NCBI GenBank assembly: GCA_025603075.1 | Contig: MU626537.1 | Span: 1 to 22,154 of the forward strand | Origin: Neoconidiobolus thromboides FSU 785 | Lineage: Eukaryota > Entomophthoromycota > Entomophthoromycetes > Entomophthorales > Neoconidiobolaceae | DNA: 22,154 bases | Direction: 5' to 3' | In this document: piece after piece, positions 9,697 through 21,913 of the stretch | How the letters are laid out: every line of letters begins with the position of its first letter | Position numbering within the stretch: the first letter of the stretch is position 1 | The notes under the pieces: model-generated | The model's input: only the letters and a program-made list of their open reading frames with translations | What the model was told of the DNA's origin: nothing | Databases searched by the model: none | Program-made: the position numbers and the translations under genes

Positions 9697-12600
9697 GTTA
9701 TTATCTTCATTTTCAAATTCTAATTCAAAATTAGGAAATAATGATTGCATTTCTTTAACTAACAATTCTTCTTCATTTAACTCTAAATTTTCCTCAACTC
9801 TTGTTCTCTTTTTATATAATTCATCTAACAATAAATTATCTTTCTGTTGTTGCTCTTGAATTAAATTAAACAATTGTTGAATTTCATTATAAACCATTTC
9901 AAATTCTTTATGATTTTCACTTGAAAAATAACCTTGATTACCCACTTGTAATAAAAATCGTTTAGTTATTATTAATAATAATTTCCCATATAATTGAATT
10001 TTATTAATAGAATAATTATTTATTAATTTCTTTTTAATTAAGTCTAAACAATTGTTTTTCATTATTATTTTCATAAATGAGTTGTCTTGATGAATTATTG
10101 TATTAGGATAACTTAATAAAACTTCACATATATTTTGAATAGCATTATCTAATAAATTTTTACTTTCTAATCCTAAACATAATAATCTCAAACCATCTTT
10201 AATATTCAACAAATTGAATTCAATAGGTTTAATTAAATCTAAATAAAAAGAATACTTTTTATTCAATCTTGAAATGAAATCTTGAATATTTGATTGAATT
10301 AAATTTTCTTTTTGTTTTGAATTATTAACTTGTTCATTCTCTAATTCTTTAATTAAATTAAATATTGTATCTTTACTAATAATATGTTGATTTAAATATT
10401 CTAATTCATTAAATAAGGATAATAATTGACATTCATTTGGTCTTAAAATTACTTTTTTCTTTAATTTGTTTAATTTGTCCTCTACTTTTTCTAATTTCTT
10501 TTGTAATTTATTAATTTCTAAATTATCAATTTCTCCATTTAAATTTTGTTGAATTATAATTAAACTATTTAATTTTCCACTTAATTCAATTTTCCTTTCT
10601 AACATGATTTGATATTGAATATTGATTTTAATAACAGGATCATAAGCATATTTAGTAATTGTTAATGTATGAAATCCTAATGCTAGATAAATCCAGGCTT
10701 TACCAAGTAATTTATAAATTAATTTTGATTGTAAATTAATAGTAAATTGATTAACACAAGAATGTATAAAAGAAAGTGCTGGATTAATGAATTGAATTAT
10801 ACATTCATTAAAAGCATTGAATTCAACTTTCAATAAGCTTTGTTTTAGTTCCATAATATTAATTAAGATTATATTAAATTGCTTTTTATTATTGTTTTTA
10901 TTATTTGAATTGTCTAAATATTGAATAAATGATAATTTTTCTAATTGATTAAATATATTATTTAAATAATATTGTAATTCTTGTTTTAACTTATTTTGTT
11001 TAATGAATATTGAAAAACACTCTAATAATTGATAAATTCTATAAAATAAATTTTTAATTGATAATTGAATTGGATTATTTTGATTATTCATTTTATCGAA
11101 TAACATATTTTTAATATTTTCCATACTTTGAATTACTGGATTAATCATTTTTAATGGCAGTTGATTTAATGATTTTACTAAATTAATCATAGTTAAAGTA
11201 TTAGTAGATTGATAAAAATTAGCTTGTCCATTATAAAAATCATTATTAAATTCATAATTTTCAAATGTTTGATTTAAATAATTTAAAGTACAGTTATTCC
11301 ATATACGATTATTATGATTGATTTGTTGATCTAATATAAATCCAATTAATTGATTATTATTATTATTATTATTATTATTATTTAAATTGTAATTTTGTAA
11401 ATACCATATAATTTTTTGATACATAATAAAATCTAATACTGTTCTTGAACTTTGATTAAAGTTAAATAATAACCAATGATTTAATTGATTAATAATATCT
11501 TCTAATTCACTTTGATTTTGATTTTGATTTTGATTTTTAATAAATTCATTTAATTTCATTAATATATTGGCTTCTAATGTTAAACTATGATAATCTAATA
11601 ATGACATGATTTGTATACTAAGTTCCTTATTTTTAATAGAACAATTCTTCATTTCTTTTTGTTGATTAAAATTAATTAACAATAACTCATAATTTTCTTC
11701 TAATATAGATTCAATGGATTTCAAACTTAATTCAAATGTTTCATCTTGTTCATTTAGAATAAACAAAGATGTCATTGCACTTAAAATATGTTGATTTGAT
11801 TTTGATGAATTTCTTATAAATGGATTATGTATTAAATCTTTATCTTTTAAATTAATAATATCTAAATTATTTAACTTATTTTTCCATTTTAAATAAATTT
11901 CATTTAATTTGATATTATTTAATTTAGGATATTGATAATACGACCAAATCAATTCTAACCCAATATTTTGATCTTTACCAATAATATTAAACAATTGTTC
12001 ACTAATTATAATAATTTCATTAATATATTCCTTATTCTCTATTTTAATTAAATTTTGAATTTCATTAATTATGAAATAAAATTCAGAAATATTCATCTGA
12101 TATTGATAACTTAACTTCCAAAACTTAACTAAATAATATAATAATGAATTTAATTGGTCTAAATTTAATTGACTTTCCTGTAATTGAAATAGCCATTGGA
12201 AAATAAATTCGTCGATTTGTTTAATAAATGGAAATAATAAACAAATTAATTCTGAATATTCTCCTTCTGGTATAATTTGATTTTTAAAATACAATATTGA
12301 TTTTTCCATTAAACAAAAGTTATCTATTTTATCATCTAAATTTTTAATACTTTCTTCTTTCATATATAAATATTGAAAATATTCAAATATTAATGTGATC
12401 TTATTCAAACTTAATTTAAATTGCTTCATTTCATTTTCTTTTGATTTGAAATTACGTTCAAGTAATATCATTAATTTATGATTATATTTAAATTCTACTG
12501 GTAATATTAACTCATTCTCATTATTATCATTTATATTATTTTCATTTTCCTTTTCATTTTTTATCTTCTTAATATTCTCTTTTAATTCATTGAAATAGCC

Positions 12601-15600
12601 ACTATCTTCCCATTTAATTAATATAAATAATAACTCTTCAATTTCTAATTTAGCTATTTTATCTACTTTACTCTTAAACCAATTAAGTATGTCCATTCTT
12701 AATTTAATATCTTCATAACTACTTCTTTCAATAAAATAATTACCTGCCATTTGTACTTGAATTTTCCAGCTTAGATCTCTCTCTTTTTTCATTAATAAAT
12801 GATATAATCCAGAAGATTCTATTAATAATTGATATAATTTCGAATCTAAACTTATTAAATTTTGTTGTGGTAAAGTAATAATATTATTAGATAATGAAAT
12901 CTCTTGATTTAAAACTTCACTTTTAATATCTTCTACTTTATAAACTGTTTTTACTGTTTGTTTTAAAGCTAAATCAAAAGGAATACCACGTTGCATTCTT
13001 TCCATAATCCATTGACATAAGAATGAGAATTCTCTTGGTTTACCATATATAAATTGAAGTTCATGTTGATTATTTTGATAGCATAATATTTGATGATGAG
13101 TCTTTATTAACTTTTGAATTTGATGTGAATTAAAGGAACCAATCAAATTTGCTACATTATTTAAATCAAATTCATTTGATGACCATTCCATTTCATTAAT
13201 AAAATTGATTTCAATTCCTCTATTACGCATAGGTCTTGATAATTCTCCATAACTTGAATCCATTGCTAAAAAGATTCGAAAATTAGAATGTGGTTGACAA
13301 AATTGAATGTTTCCATTTGAATCTAATCCTCTTTCATGTAACATTAAATTTCCATTTGTTTCTAATAAAGGATTTAATCGATCTAATACAGAGGCATGAC
13401 ATAAATTAGCATTATCTATTAAAAACCAATATCCTTTTTCCATAGCTTCTATCAATGGTCCTTCAATCCATTCAAATCGTCCTCCTGTTGATTCATTCAT
13501 CAATTTAATTAAACTTTCTAAAGTTTTATTTACTAACAAAAACTCATCTTCATCAACTAAGCTCTTTTTCCTTATATTATTAATAATTAATTTAATATTA
13601 TCTATAAATGATATTATAGTTTCTTGATTATTTGTTTCCCAATTAAATAAATTTAATTGGTATTCTATATTATTTAATAACATCAAGAAATGATATTTCA
13701 TTTTATTTTGATTATCTTGATTATTAACAATAAATTCTCTAGTTTGTTTAATAGAATCTAATAATCTATCTTTTAATAATTGAATATATCTAGCTGATTC
13801 CATTTGTTCAAAACCACCTAATAATTCCATAGTATCTACCCCTAAATTCATAGAAAATTCTACTAATTTATTATTAGTTTGATTGGCTAACCATCGAATA
13901 CATTTCGTTTTTCCACTACCTTGATTACCAATTAATATACTCATCCAATTCATTTCTATACATTTCATTAAACTTTCCATGATAGTCAATTGAGTATGTA
14001 ATAAATTTTGTTTAGAAAGTGTTAATAATGATGTGGGGTTTCTTTTTAATATTGAATTACCAATTTGTATATATTTGGAATTAATAGTAACATTAGGTTG
14101 TATAGAGTATTCTTTTAAATTGTAATCTTTAAAATATTGTTGATATAAATTAATAACTCTATCTCTATCAGATTGACATCTCATTCTTTGTAAATAAATT
14201 AAATTAAAAAAATCATTTGGTAAATAATTAATCTTATTATTAATTAATGAGTTATTTGATTTTGTAATTAATTGTAACCAACGAAATACATCTCTTAAAT
14301 TGAATTCCCAAGGAGCACCTAATCTACCAAATTGTCCTTTTACCATTGTTTGTAAATGTAATTCAAAATTAAATCGTAACATATTATCAATTAATTCCTT
14401 CTCAACATTAGGAAAAGATTGATAACAAATTAAACAAAGATCCGTAAATTGAAGTGGTTCTACATAAACTTGAGTAAATCGATTGACAAATGATTTTGGT
14501 AATCCTTTTCTACCACCTCCTTGTTGTAATGGATTTTGAGCTGCAAAAACTTTAAATTCCATACTTTGCTCAAAACTTTTATCTAATTCTGGAATGAAAA
14601 CTGTACCACGATGATCCAAACATGAATTCAAACCCTCTAAGACGGATTGAGATGCTAAATTGATTTCATCTAAAAGTACCCACCATCCTTTTTGCATTGC
14701 TTGTAAAAAGGGTGCATCTCTCCAAGCAAATTCACCCGATTTACCACCTTCCACTGGAAGATCTGTACCAAATAAATCCATTAAATCCGTTTGTTCAGAT
14801 AAATTAATTCTTACTAAGGGTTTACAACTTAAATCAGCTAATGCTTGTATTAAACTAGTTTTTCCAACACCTGGACTACCTTCTAACATAATTGGTTTAC
14901 TAATTTGTAATGCACGTAATACTCTTCTCATATTATCAAATGTAGTTGGTGCCGTCAATGTGAAATCAATTTCTTTAACAATAGAATTTCCTTTTGTTAT
15001 TGTAAATGGACCGATACCAAATTGAGTTTGATTGTTTATTAATAATGAATTGTAATAATGTAATACTTGATTAATATCCTTATCTTCAATAAATTGGTAA
15101 AAATCATTAAAATTAATCGTTTTTAAATTACAAATAGTAATTAATTGAATTAAACATTTTTGACGTAATTCTTGAATTACTTTTGGATTTTCTATATGCA
15201 TTGAAGACATGGAAGAATTCGAACCTAAACCATCTAAAAATACTAAACTACCACCATGAATAAAGGCTAAATTAATATCTTGAATTGTTTTATAACATTT
15301 TTCTATAAATCCAGCCCAGGATAAAATATCTCTTAAACTAAATAATTGATTGGAATTACTATTAGAATTTAATGTAATTGTAAACCAATTAATAAATTTT
15401 AACATGTTAATAGCAATTGTATTGGCTTCTTTTTTAGTAAATAATTTCAATCTCTCTTGAATAATTTGAATTAAATCCTCTTCATCTTTAACAGTAGGCA
15501 CCCAAATTTCTGTAAATCGATTTCTAAGTGCAGGTGATAATTCTTTTTTACCAAAATCCCCCCCTGGATTCATTGTAGCTAAAAATTTGAATTTTTCATT

Positions 15601-18600
15601 ACCATATAATTCTTCAACTATTTCTGTACTCTTTTCAGCTAATACAAGCAATCTTTCAGGTTCTAATACACTGTTTAATCTTTCTAATACTGAATCTTCA
15701 GCTAAGGATATTTCATCTAATAAAAATAAATCTCCTTGTTTCATTGCTTGTACTAAGGGTCCATCATGCCATTCAAATAAACTTTTGGATTGATAACATT
15801 TATTAATTAATTGTTCTATAAGTTCTTTTTCTATTTTTCCATCTTCTATTAATTGCCATAATTTATTATTACCATTTTTCTTTAAATACATTCCTTCAAA
15901 TAGTGTTACTATTGTATCTAAATTCATATCTTGTGTTGTTGACTCTATAAGATCATATTGATCTAAAAATGTTTTCAATTCAATTAATAAACTTTGAGAA
16001 AATTGCTCTTTGTTTCTTAATGGCCTTTGCCCACCTAATAAATCTGAGGTTTCTGTATTTTGATGACAATTTAGTATACTTAATTTTTGATTTAAAGCCA
16101 AAGCCAACATTTGACAAACGGTAGTTTTACCACATCCTGTTTCACCTACTAATAATATAGGCTCTTTATGTTTTAAACAATTAGCTACTAAATAAAATAA
16201 TCGTTTCATGGCTTTAGTCCATGCAATTGTATTATCTTCTAAATTTAAATTTTGATACTGTTGATATTCTTCAAGTTGGTCACAATTGTATAATTCATCC
16301 TCATTTAATTTAACTTTCATAACTTCTTCAATAACCTCCCGAACAATTTCTTTCTCTTCTGGTTTACGTACTCTTTCTGCTAATAACATATAACCATCTG
16401 CAGCCAATTGATCATAACCTACTGCTTGTCTATTGGCCCAACGGAATAAATCTCTTAATGTAATAAACCCTTCTTTACTTTCAAAAACTCTAGTAGATTG
16501 TCTTCTTAATTGTAATTTTTTGTAAACTAAGATCAATTTTTTACAATAAGATGGGGCAATTTTACATCGTTGACTAATAATAGTTTCTAATTCTTCTTCA
16601 GGTATATCATCAAAATGTAACTCTAAAAATCGATTTCTAAATGCTCTTGAAAGCGCTTTACGGCCTCCATATAATCCTGCTGGATTTTGAGTAGCAAATA
16701 ACATAAAATGGGGATGTGGTTTAACAATTTCTTGAGTTTCTGATATTAATAACTCTCGATTATCATCTAATAATCGATTTAAAGCTTCTAATACATCTGA
16801 TGGAGCTAAATTAAGTTCATCTAATACGATCCAATGACCATTTCTTAATGCTTTAACTAAAGCACCTTCTTCAAATATTAATTTACCGTCTTTAGATATA
16901 TACGATCCAATATATTCTTGTAAATCGGTATGCTCATGATTATTAATACGAATAAATTTATGACCCGTACATTTAGCTAAATATTCAATCATACTAGTTT
17001 TACCACTTGAAGTTGGACCTTGGATAAGTACTGGATATCTGGAACTCATAACCACACGTGCTAAATTTGACAAATTATTTTTAACGGAAGGTGTAATGAT
17101 ATAATGATCTCCTGCATTTTCAGCAATGGGTTCATTGCCCTTAGGTAACCAAAAAGCTCCAAAATTTACAAAGTTATTATTAGTATTATCTAATTTGGGT
17201 ATTTGTGATAATAATTGGCGAGTATTTTTTACATTATTTAATAAATGTCTATAAATTAATTCACTCATTAATTTTTCACCTTCTCGATTTAATTGAGTTG
17301 AGAACGTCATACTAAAACCTTCATATAATGATCTTCTTAATCCATAAATATTAATAATGTGCGATACATAAGTTAGGGATCTAGACAAGGTACGTATACT
17401 ATAATGTGGTGTTTGATTAGCTCCATCGGCTATTTTACGTGCTTTAGTTAACTCTTTAGCTGTTTGATAAAACTCAACTACATCCATCACTGAATTTTCA
17501 TCTCCATAAGTAAGACCAGAGAGATACCCTTTAACAATTGAAATTAGATCTTCTTGAATGGAGTCTGGCGAATGAGTATAAAACTCGGTAAATCTGTTTC
17601 TAAGACCTGGTGGTAAATCTCTTTTACCTACATCCGTAGCTGGATTCATACATGCAAATACACGAAAATTAGGATGTCTTTTTAATACTTCAGAGTCTCC
17701 TTTTTCAGTTAATAATATAGAACCGGATGCATCTTGTAATAATCCACTTAAACATTCTAATGTTTCTGTACTAGCTAAATTAATTTCATCTAATAATACC
17801 CAATGACCCCGTTTTATCGCTTTGACTAAAGATCCTTCAATGAAACTAAACAATAACTTATTATCTAATTTATCCACTTGGGCTTCAAACTCATGTACAG
17901 TAACTTCAAATTTTTCCCATTTTTCTATAAGTTCATTTGAAATTGTTCTTGAACTCTTGACTTGTTCACCATCTTTGTTTGCTTTATTAAATTTTGCTAC
18001 TTCTTGAATGGAACTGTTGAATAATTGAATTAATTTATTCCATTTTTTTTTTCTGAACACTTTTTGGGCTACGGTTAAAAATTTAACATTTGAAGTAGCT
18101 GAAAAAGTAGCTTTAAAGAGGTCTTCAAAAGCTTCATAGATAGGAAGGGCAACCGCTTTACTATCCACTGGTTTGAAACCACCTAAAAAATCAGAAGAAT
18201 CAGACTGTTGCGATAAATTAACTACTAATAACTTTTGATTCATTTCTCTAGCTAAATGTTGTACCACTGTAGTTTTACCAGTACCTGTTTCACCTACTAA
18301 TAATACTGGTTCATTGAGATGAACACATACAGATAACCTTTCTAACAATCTCAAAGCGTGTTTAGTTAGAGCAAATGGTTGACGACTGGATTTTGAACTT
18401 AAAGTAAGCTCTTCTGCACCTGGATAACGAGTTAAATTAACTCTACCAATTTTAAAGGTATTGTCCATATTATCAATTAAACTTGGTACATAAGACTTGA
18501 AATAATATTCAACTCTTTGTGCGTTGATATTTAATGCATCTCCTAAAACATATAATACTTTGGTCCAAACTTCAAAATCGGATATCATACCACAAAAACA

Positions 18601-20214
18601 ATCCACAGCTTCACTAAAAAATTCTTCTTTGATAGTATCATTCAATGGGAAATCTAATCTTTGATTGGTACTTTGTAATAAGTTAGACATACGTGTACAC
18701 CATTTAATGAGATCCCTAGTTGTTATAGCTCTACCTAATTTAGCAATAGATAAATTTAAGCTCTCTGGATGAATATAAACTTCTTTCATTATTTCATAAG
18801 CTTCTACAATTTCACCACTTAACTTAGATAATAAAGGAAAGCGTTCATCGATCACTTGCTGAAGTTCCGATTTAGTGAGTGAATTGATCCATACTTTAGT
18901 CCATAAAGTACCACCTGGTAATTGTCTATAACTAGCTGAGTGTAAATTTGAAGTACTAGCTATACGTCTAGTAGCAAATAATTGAAACCCATCTTTAGCT
19001 ACCAACCTTTCACCACGATTGGAGATAAATAAAGTTCTACTTTCTAATAAAGGAGTGATTACAGAGATTACTTCTTGTGGTGCAAGATCAATATCTTCAA
19101 TAAGCACCCAAAGGCCATATTTTACAGCTCTTGTTAGTACCCCCATTTGCCAACGGAACTGACCAGGGGTTGAAGTGGTTACATAAGTTCCAAGTAAAGC
19201 TTTTGAATCCGTTTGATCACCTAAATGGATTTTTATCAAATCTCTTTTACCTACTGAACGAGCAATCTCTTCAATTAAAGCAGTTTTACCAACACCTGTT
19301 TCACCTTCGAGTAAAACTGGAGAACCCATGGATAAAGCTAAAGCTATCTCTTCCAAATTTTTGATTGTAGTTTCAGTACCAATTAAACTTTCTGTAGTTT
19401 CTTGTAAGTCGTGTTTAAGCATCAATACGTTACCAATATTGATCACATTCTTTGATAGGTAAAGGGAGATTTCATTGAGGTTCCAAAGTGATTTTGAATC
19501 ACTTGAAATTTGTCTGTTTTTTGAAAGTTCTTCTTGTTCTTGTAATAAGATTAATTGAGAATGATAATAAGTTTCATTGTCAATAATGGTTAATAGATCC
19601 TGCTCCGATAAGTTATAAGCTAATTGTAAGATACGAATGGAACAGCTGGCTACTGTTAAATGTTTTGATGATGAGAATAGGTAAAGTAAACTTAGATTCC
19701 AATATTTACTCAAGTCAGAAAAGCTTAAAGTTAATTTTAATAACACATTTAAACTTTTTAATAATTTTTGAGTTTTCGTTTCATTTTGTAATAAAATATC
19801 TATGGTATCTATAGTGACCTCGGAATACTGATCCAACAGAGAAGGGGAAGAAGTTAAAAATTGAATCAACAAGCTATTAACCTGAGGTAAACTTGGTATT
19901 AATTGTGAAAACATTAATGCTAAACGTTCGATCTTTAAAAAAGGAGTTTGGTTTTGTTGAATTAATAAGGTTCTTAAAGTTAACTCTAATAATATTGGTC
20001 GGAAATAATCTCTTATTATAGGAGTTAATTCAGCTATTGTAATTAAATAAGCTAACGCATCTAATGCCAAATTGGCATCTGGTATTTCCATGGCATCAAC
20101 ATAGACTACCAAATTATTATAATGAAAGTTGTACTCTTCATATTCAATATTAAGTTTATTAAATTTTTTCAAATCTTCTAACAAACTTTCAATTCCTTGT
20201 TTTAAATAGTACAT
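4198..20214 (-). CDS. MDN1: Midasin, giant AAA+ ATPase of 60S ribosome biogenesis
   Basis: A single 5338-codon frame without introns. Yeast Rea1 is about 4900 aa and human midasin about 5600 aa, so it looks full length. Midasin is known to strip assembly factors (Ytm1/Erb1, Rsa4) from pre-60S particles in nucleolus and nucleoplasm. Domains in order: an N-terminal region (1 to about 270); six tandem AAA+ modules with Walker A lysines at K310, K647, K1072, K1363, K1785 and K2102; a long linker (about 2400-4450); an Asp/Glu-rich region (about 4457-4960); and a C-terminal MIDAS domain with DDSKS at 5136-5140. Walker B is canonical LDE in AAA2-AAA5 (D809, D1132, D1500, D1849), reads IED in AAA1 (E373-D374) and IDN in AAA6 (D2267-N2268). 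NRF motifs occur in AAA2-AAA5, NRG in AAA6 and none in AAA1. The start is supported by an in-frame TAA two codons upstream (20218-20220). Confidence 0.98.
5341..6846 (-). other. Asp/Glu-rich flexible region of midasin
   Basis: About 500 residues (4457-4958) made mostly of Glu, Asp, Asn, Gln and Lys. On the plus strand this appears as a TTC/ATC-rich region that opens spurious antisense frames. In the family it is a disordered tether between the linker and the MIDAS domain. Its length and sequence are poorly conserved. Confidence 0.9.
9634..9702 (-). repeat. Poly-Asn (AAT)n microsatellite in midasin linker
   Basis: Twenty-three consecutive Asn codons, AAT except for two AAC, code residues 3505-3527 between an acidic stretch and QLNEMEP. 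This near-perfect triplet run is probably length-polymorphic. Confidence 0.9.
11353..11382 (-). repeat. Shorter poly-Asn (AAT)10 run in midasin
   Basis: Ten AAT codons (residues 2945-2954) between YNL and QLIGF. A (NQ)n run is also visible near 11510-11540. Both show the same triplet-slippage tendency as the longer tract. Confidence 0.85.
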
Positions 20215-21150
20215 GATTTACTATTAATTTTCTATTGTCTATAAAAAAAGTTAAAAAATTGATAATGAACTATCAAATTTTTAAAAATCCAATTTTACAA
20301 CTTTGCATAAGAATAAATGGGACAGGATAACTTAACCTTGGGACCAATTAAAAATTATGGGAAGTGAAAGTAACCAATGACTGTCTGTAAATATTAATCT
20401 TGAGATTTTACTAGAGTTGCTGCTATATATGGTATATTTTGTGATGAGATTGTTCATAAATTAAAAGTTGTTAGGTTATTAAAGAGTCAAATATAAAAAT
20501 AAAATGTCAGTTTTAATTATTATAAATAATTCCTATCATAATATCAATATTAAATAGCTGTTTGTGTATTTAGCTTAATGACAATAAATTAAAACACCAA
20601 TTTTGAATGTTTAATAGTATACCTTTTTAATTAGCCCAAAAACATGTTTGATTAAAAGGTAATAATAAATCATGGGCGATTAATTATATTTGCATAACTA
20701 CTATTTTGATAATTTGGCTTGGGCGAAGCTTCATTTAATTGCTATTTTATTAGTCAAAGATTTTTTTTATACCAAAAGATGAGAGTGATGTGAAATCTAG
20801 TATTTTTTTACCATCCCAAAAAAAACTTGGAGGCATGTTTGTATTTCAAAATTGATTTACTGTTTTGAATAAAGTATCTTATATTGATATCGTTTTATCA
20901 TAAAACTTATATAGTATTATGCAATAATTCACCATCCGTGGAACTATCTTCATAAATAAAACAAGTTTATCATAGAAAGTATCAAAACAACTTAATACCA
21001 TATTTCAATTTAAAAATATAGCTAGCTATTAAAACACTTTATTTAGTATAAGTATTACAAAGGAGTATTATAGTTAATCAATTCTTAAATTAGGGGATGT
21101 AATCTATCAATTTTATATTTGTATTTATTACAATCATATATAAATGAAAT
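20215..21150. other. Non-coding spacer upstream of midasin
   Basis: These 936 bp lie between the midasin start and the stop of the next minus-strand gene, so they contain the midasin promoter. I found no supported gene. There is one short inverted repeat (20618-20664) and a 32-codon frame without ATG (20684-20782) that I did not call. No clear TATA box or TFIID-like motif can be singled out in this base composition. Confidence 0.6.
20618..20664. repeat. Short inverted repeat (hairpin)
   Basis: TATACCTTTTTAATTA pairs imperfectly with TGATTAAAAGGTAATA across a spacer of about 16 nt. It may be a chance hairpin or a regulatory site upstream of midasin. Confidence 0.4.
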
Positions 21151-21734
21151 TTACTGTAAGGGGACATTGTCTCTCATGTAAATAAAGTATTCAATAATTC
21201 TATTCATTTCTTCAGGACTAAGTAATAAAGATAACCCCATAATCAAACGTTTTTCTATTCTAAATATTGAAAAATAATCCTTAAAAAATTAATATTAATT
21301 ATTATTTAATGTATTAAATTATTGCCTTAATATAATCTTCAACTTTATGGAATTCAGAGCTAGTTGTATCTTTAATTAATTTGTAGATGTTATCTTTAAA
21401 AGTCAAATACTTGAGGACGAGTTCATTATACTGTTCACCATTTATCTTTTGATATACAATAGGTAATACTGCAACCAATTTAGATGTGATGATTGCTGCA
21501 ACTAAACTATTTAGAGTTTAGTTTATAATTTAATTAATATTACTTTTTTTTATTAATACATCTACTTCTCCTTTCTTTTCTTGTAACGATAACTGAACAA
21601 AGTCATTATATAACCTAATCAAATTGTTTTCATTTGATTCTAAAACACTTAAAAGAGTCTTTTCGTTTTGAATGGAATATAGGCTAAATCATTAATTTAA
21701 CTCTAATAATATAGTATTATATGTACTTCAACAT
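21151..21734 (-). CDS. Predicted four-exon gene, unrecognised ~150-aa helical protein
   Basis: Three long protein-like frames lie in order on the minus strand and join in phase through short introns. Proposed exons: 21734-21727 (ATGTTGAA), 21683-21544, 21501-21326 and 21279-21151 (TAA). Introns: 43 nt (GTACAT...TTTAG), 42 nt (GTAATA...TTTAG, with AAACTAAAC near its end) and 46 nt (GCAATA...TTAAG, a GC-AG intron). The 150-aa product is rich in Leu, Ile, Lys, Glu and Asn. Recognisable stretches are ESNENNLIRLYNDFVQLSLQ, VAVLPIVYQKINGEQYNEL and GLSLLLSPEEMNRIIEYF. No signal peptide, metal motif or known domain is seen. The third intron could instead use a GTTGAA donor 15 nt earlier, and the second an acceptor 5 nt later. 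The first exon is the weakest part. A decayed gene is the alternative. The gene lies 179 bp downstream of the P450 stop on the same strand. Confidence 0.55.
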
Positions 21735-21913
21735 TTTTTCAATTTGTAAAATATTTGTTATGTTATTTCAAAAGATAGTTTTTTTATCTCATTTTTATAC
21801 TTAATAAAATTCTAAGGATAAATAATCACATTCTAAAATATTTATTTACTAAGCAGTTTACAGTTTAATATTTGAAACGCATGTTCAAGCAGATTAGCAA
21901 ATTTAGTTGTAAT

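Noticed and set aside
4198-20214. Splitting midasin into several genes or invoking a non-standard stop code
   Set aside because: The frame is continuous with all expected domains in order, and TAA, TAG and TGA never occur in frame before the final TAA.
20684-20782. 32-codon plus frame containing DNLAWAKLHLIAILLVKDF
   Set aside because: It looks mildly protein-like but has no ATG, no convincing acceptor before it and no partner exon.
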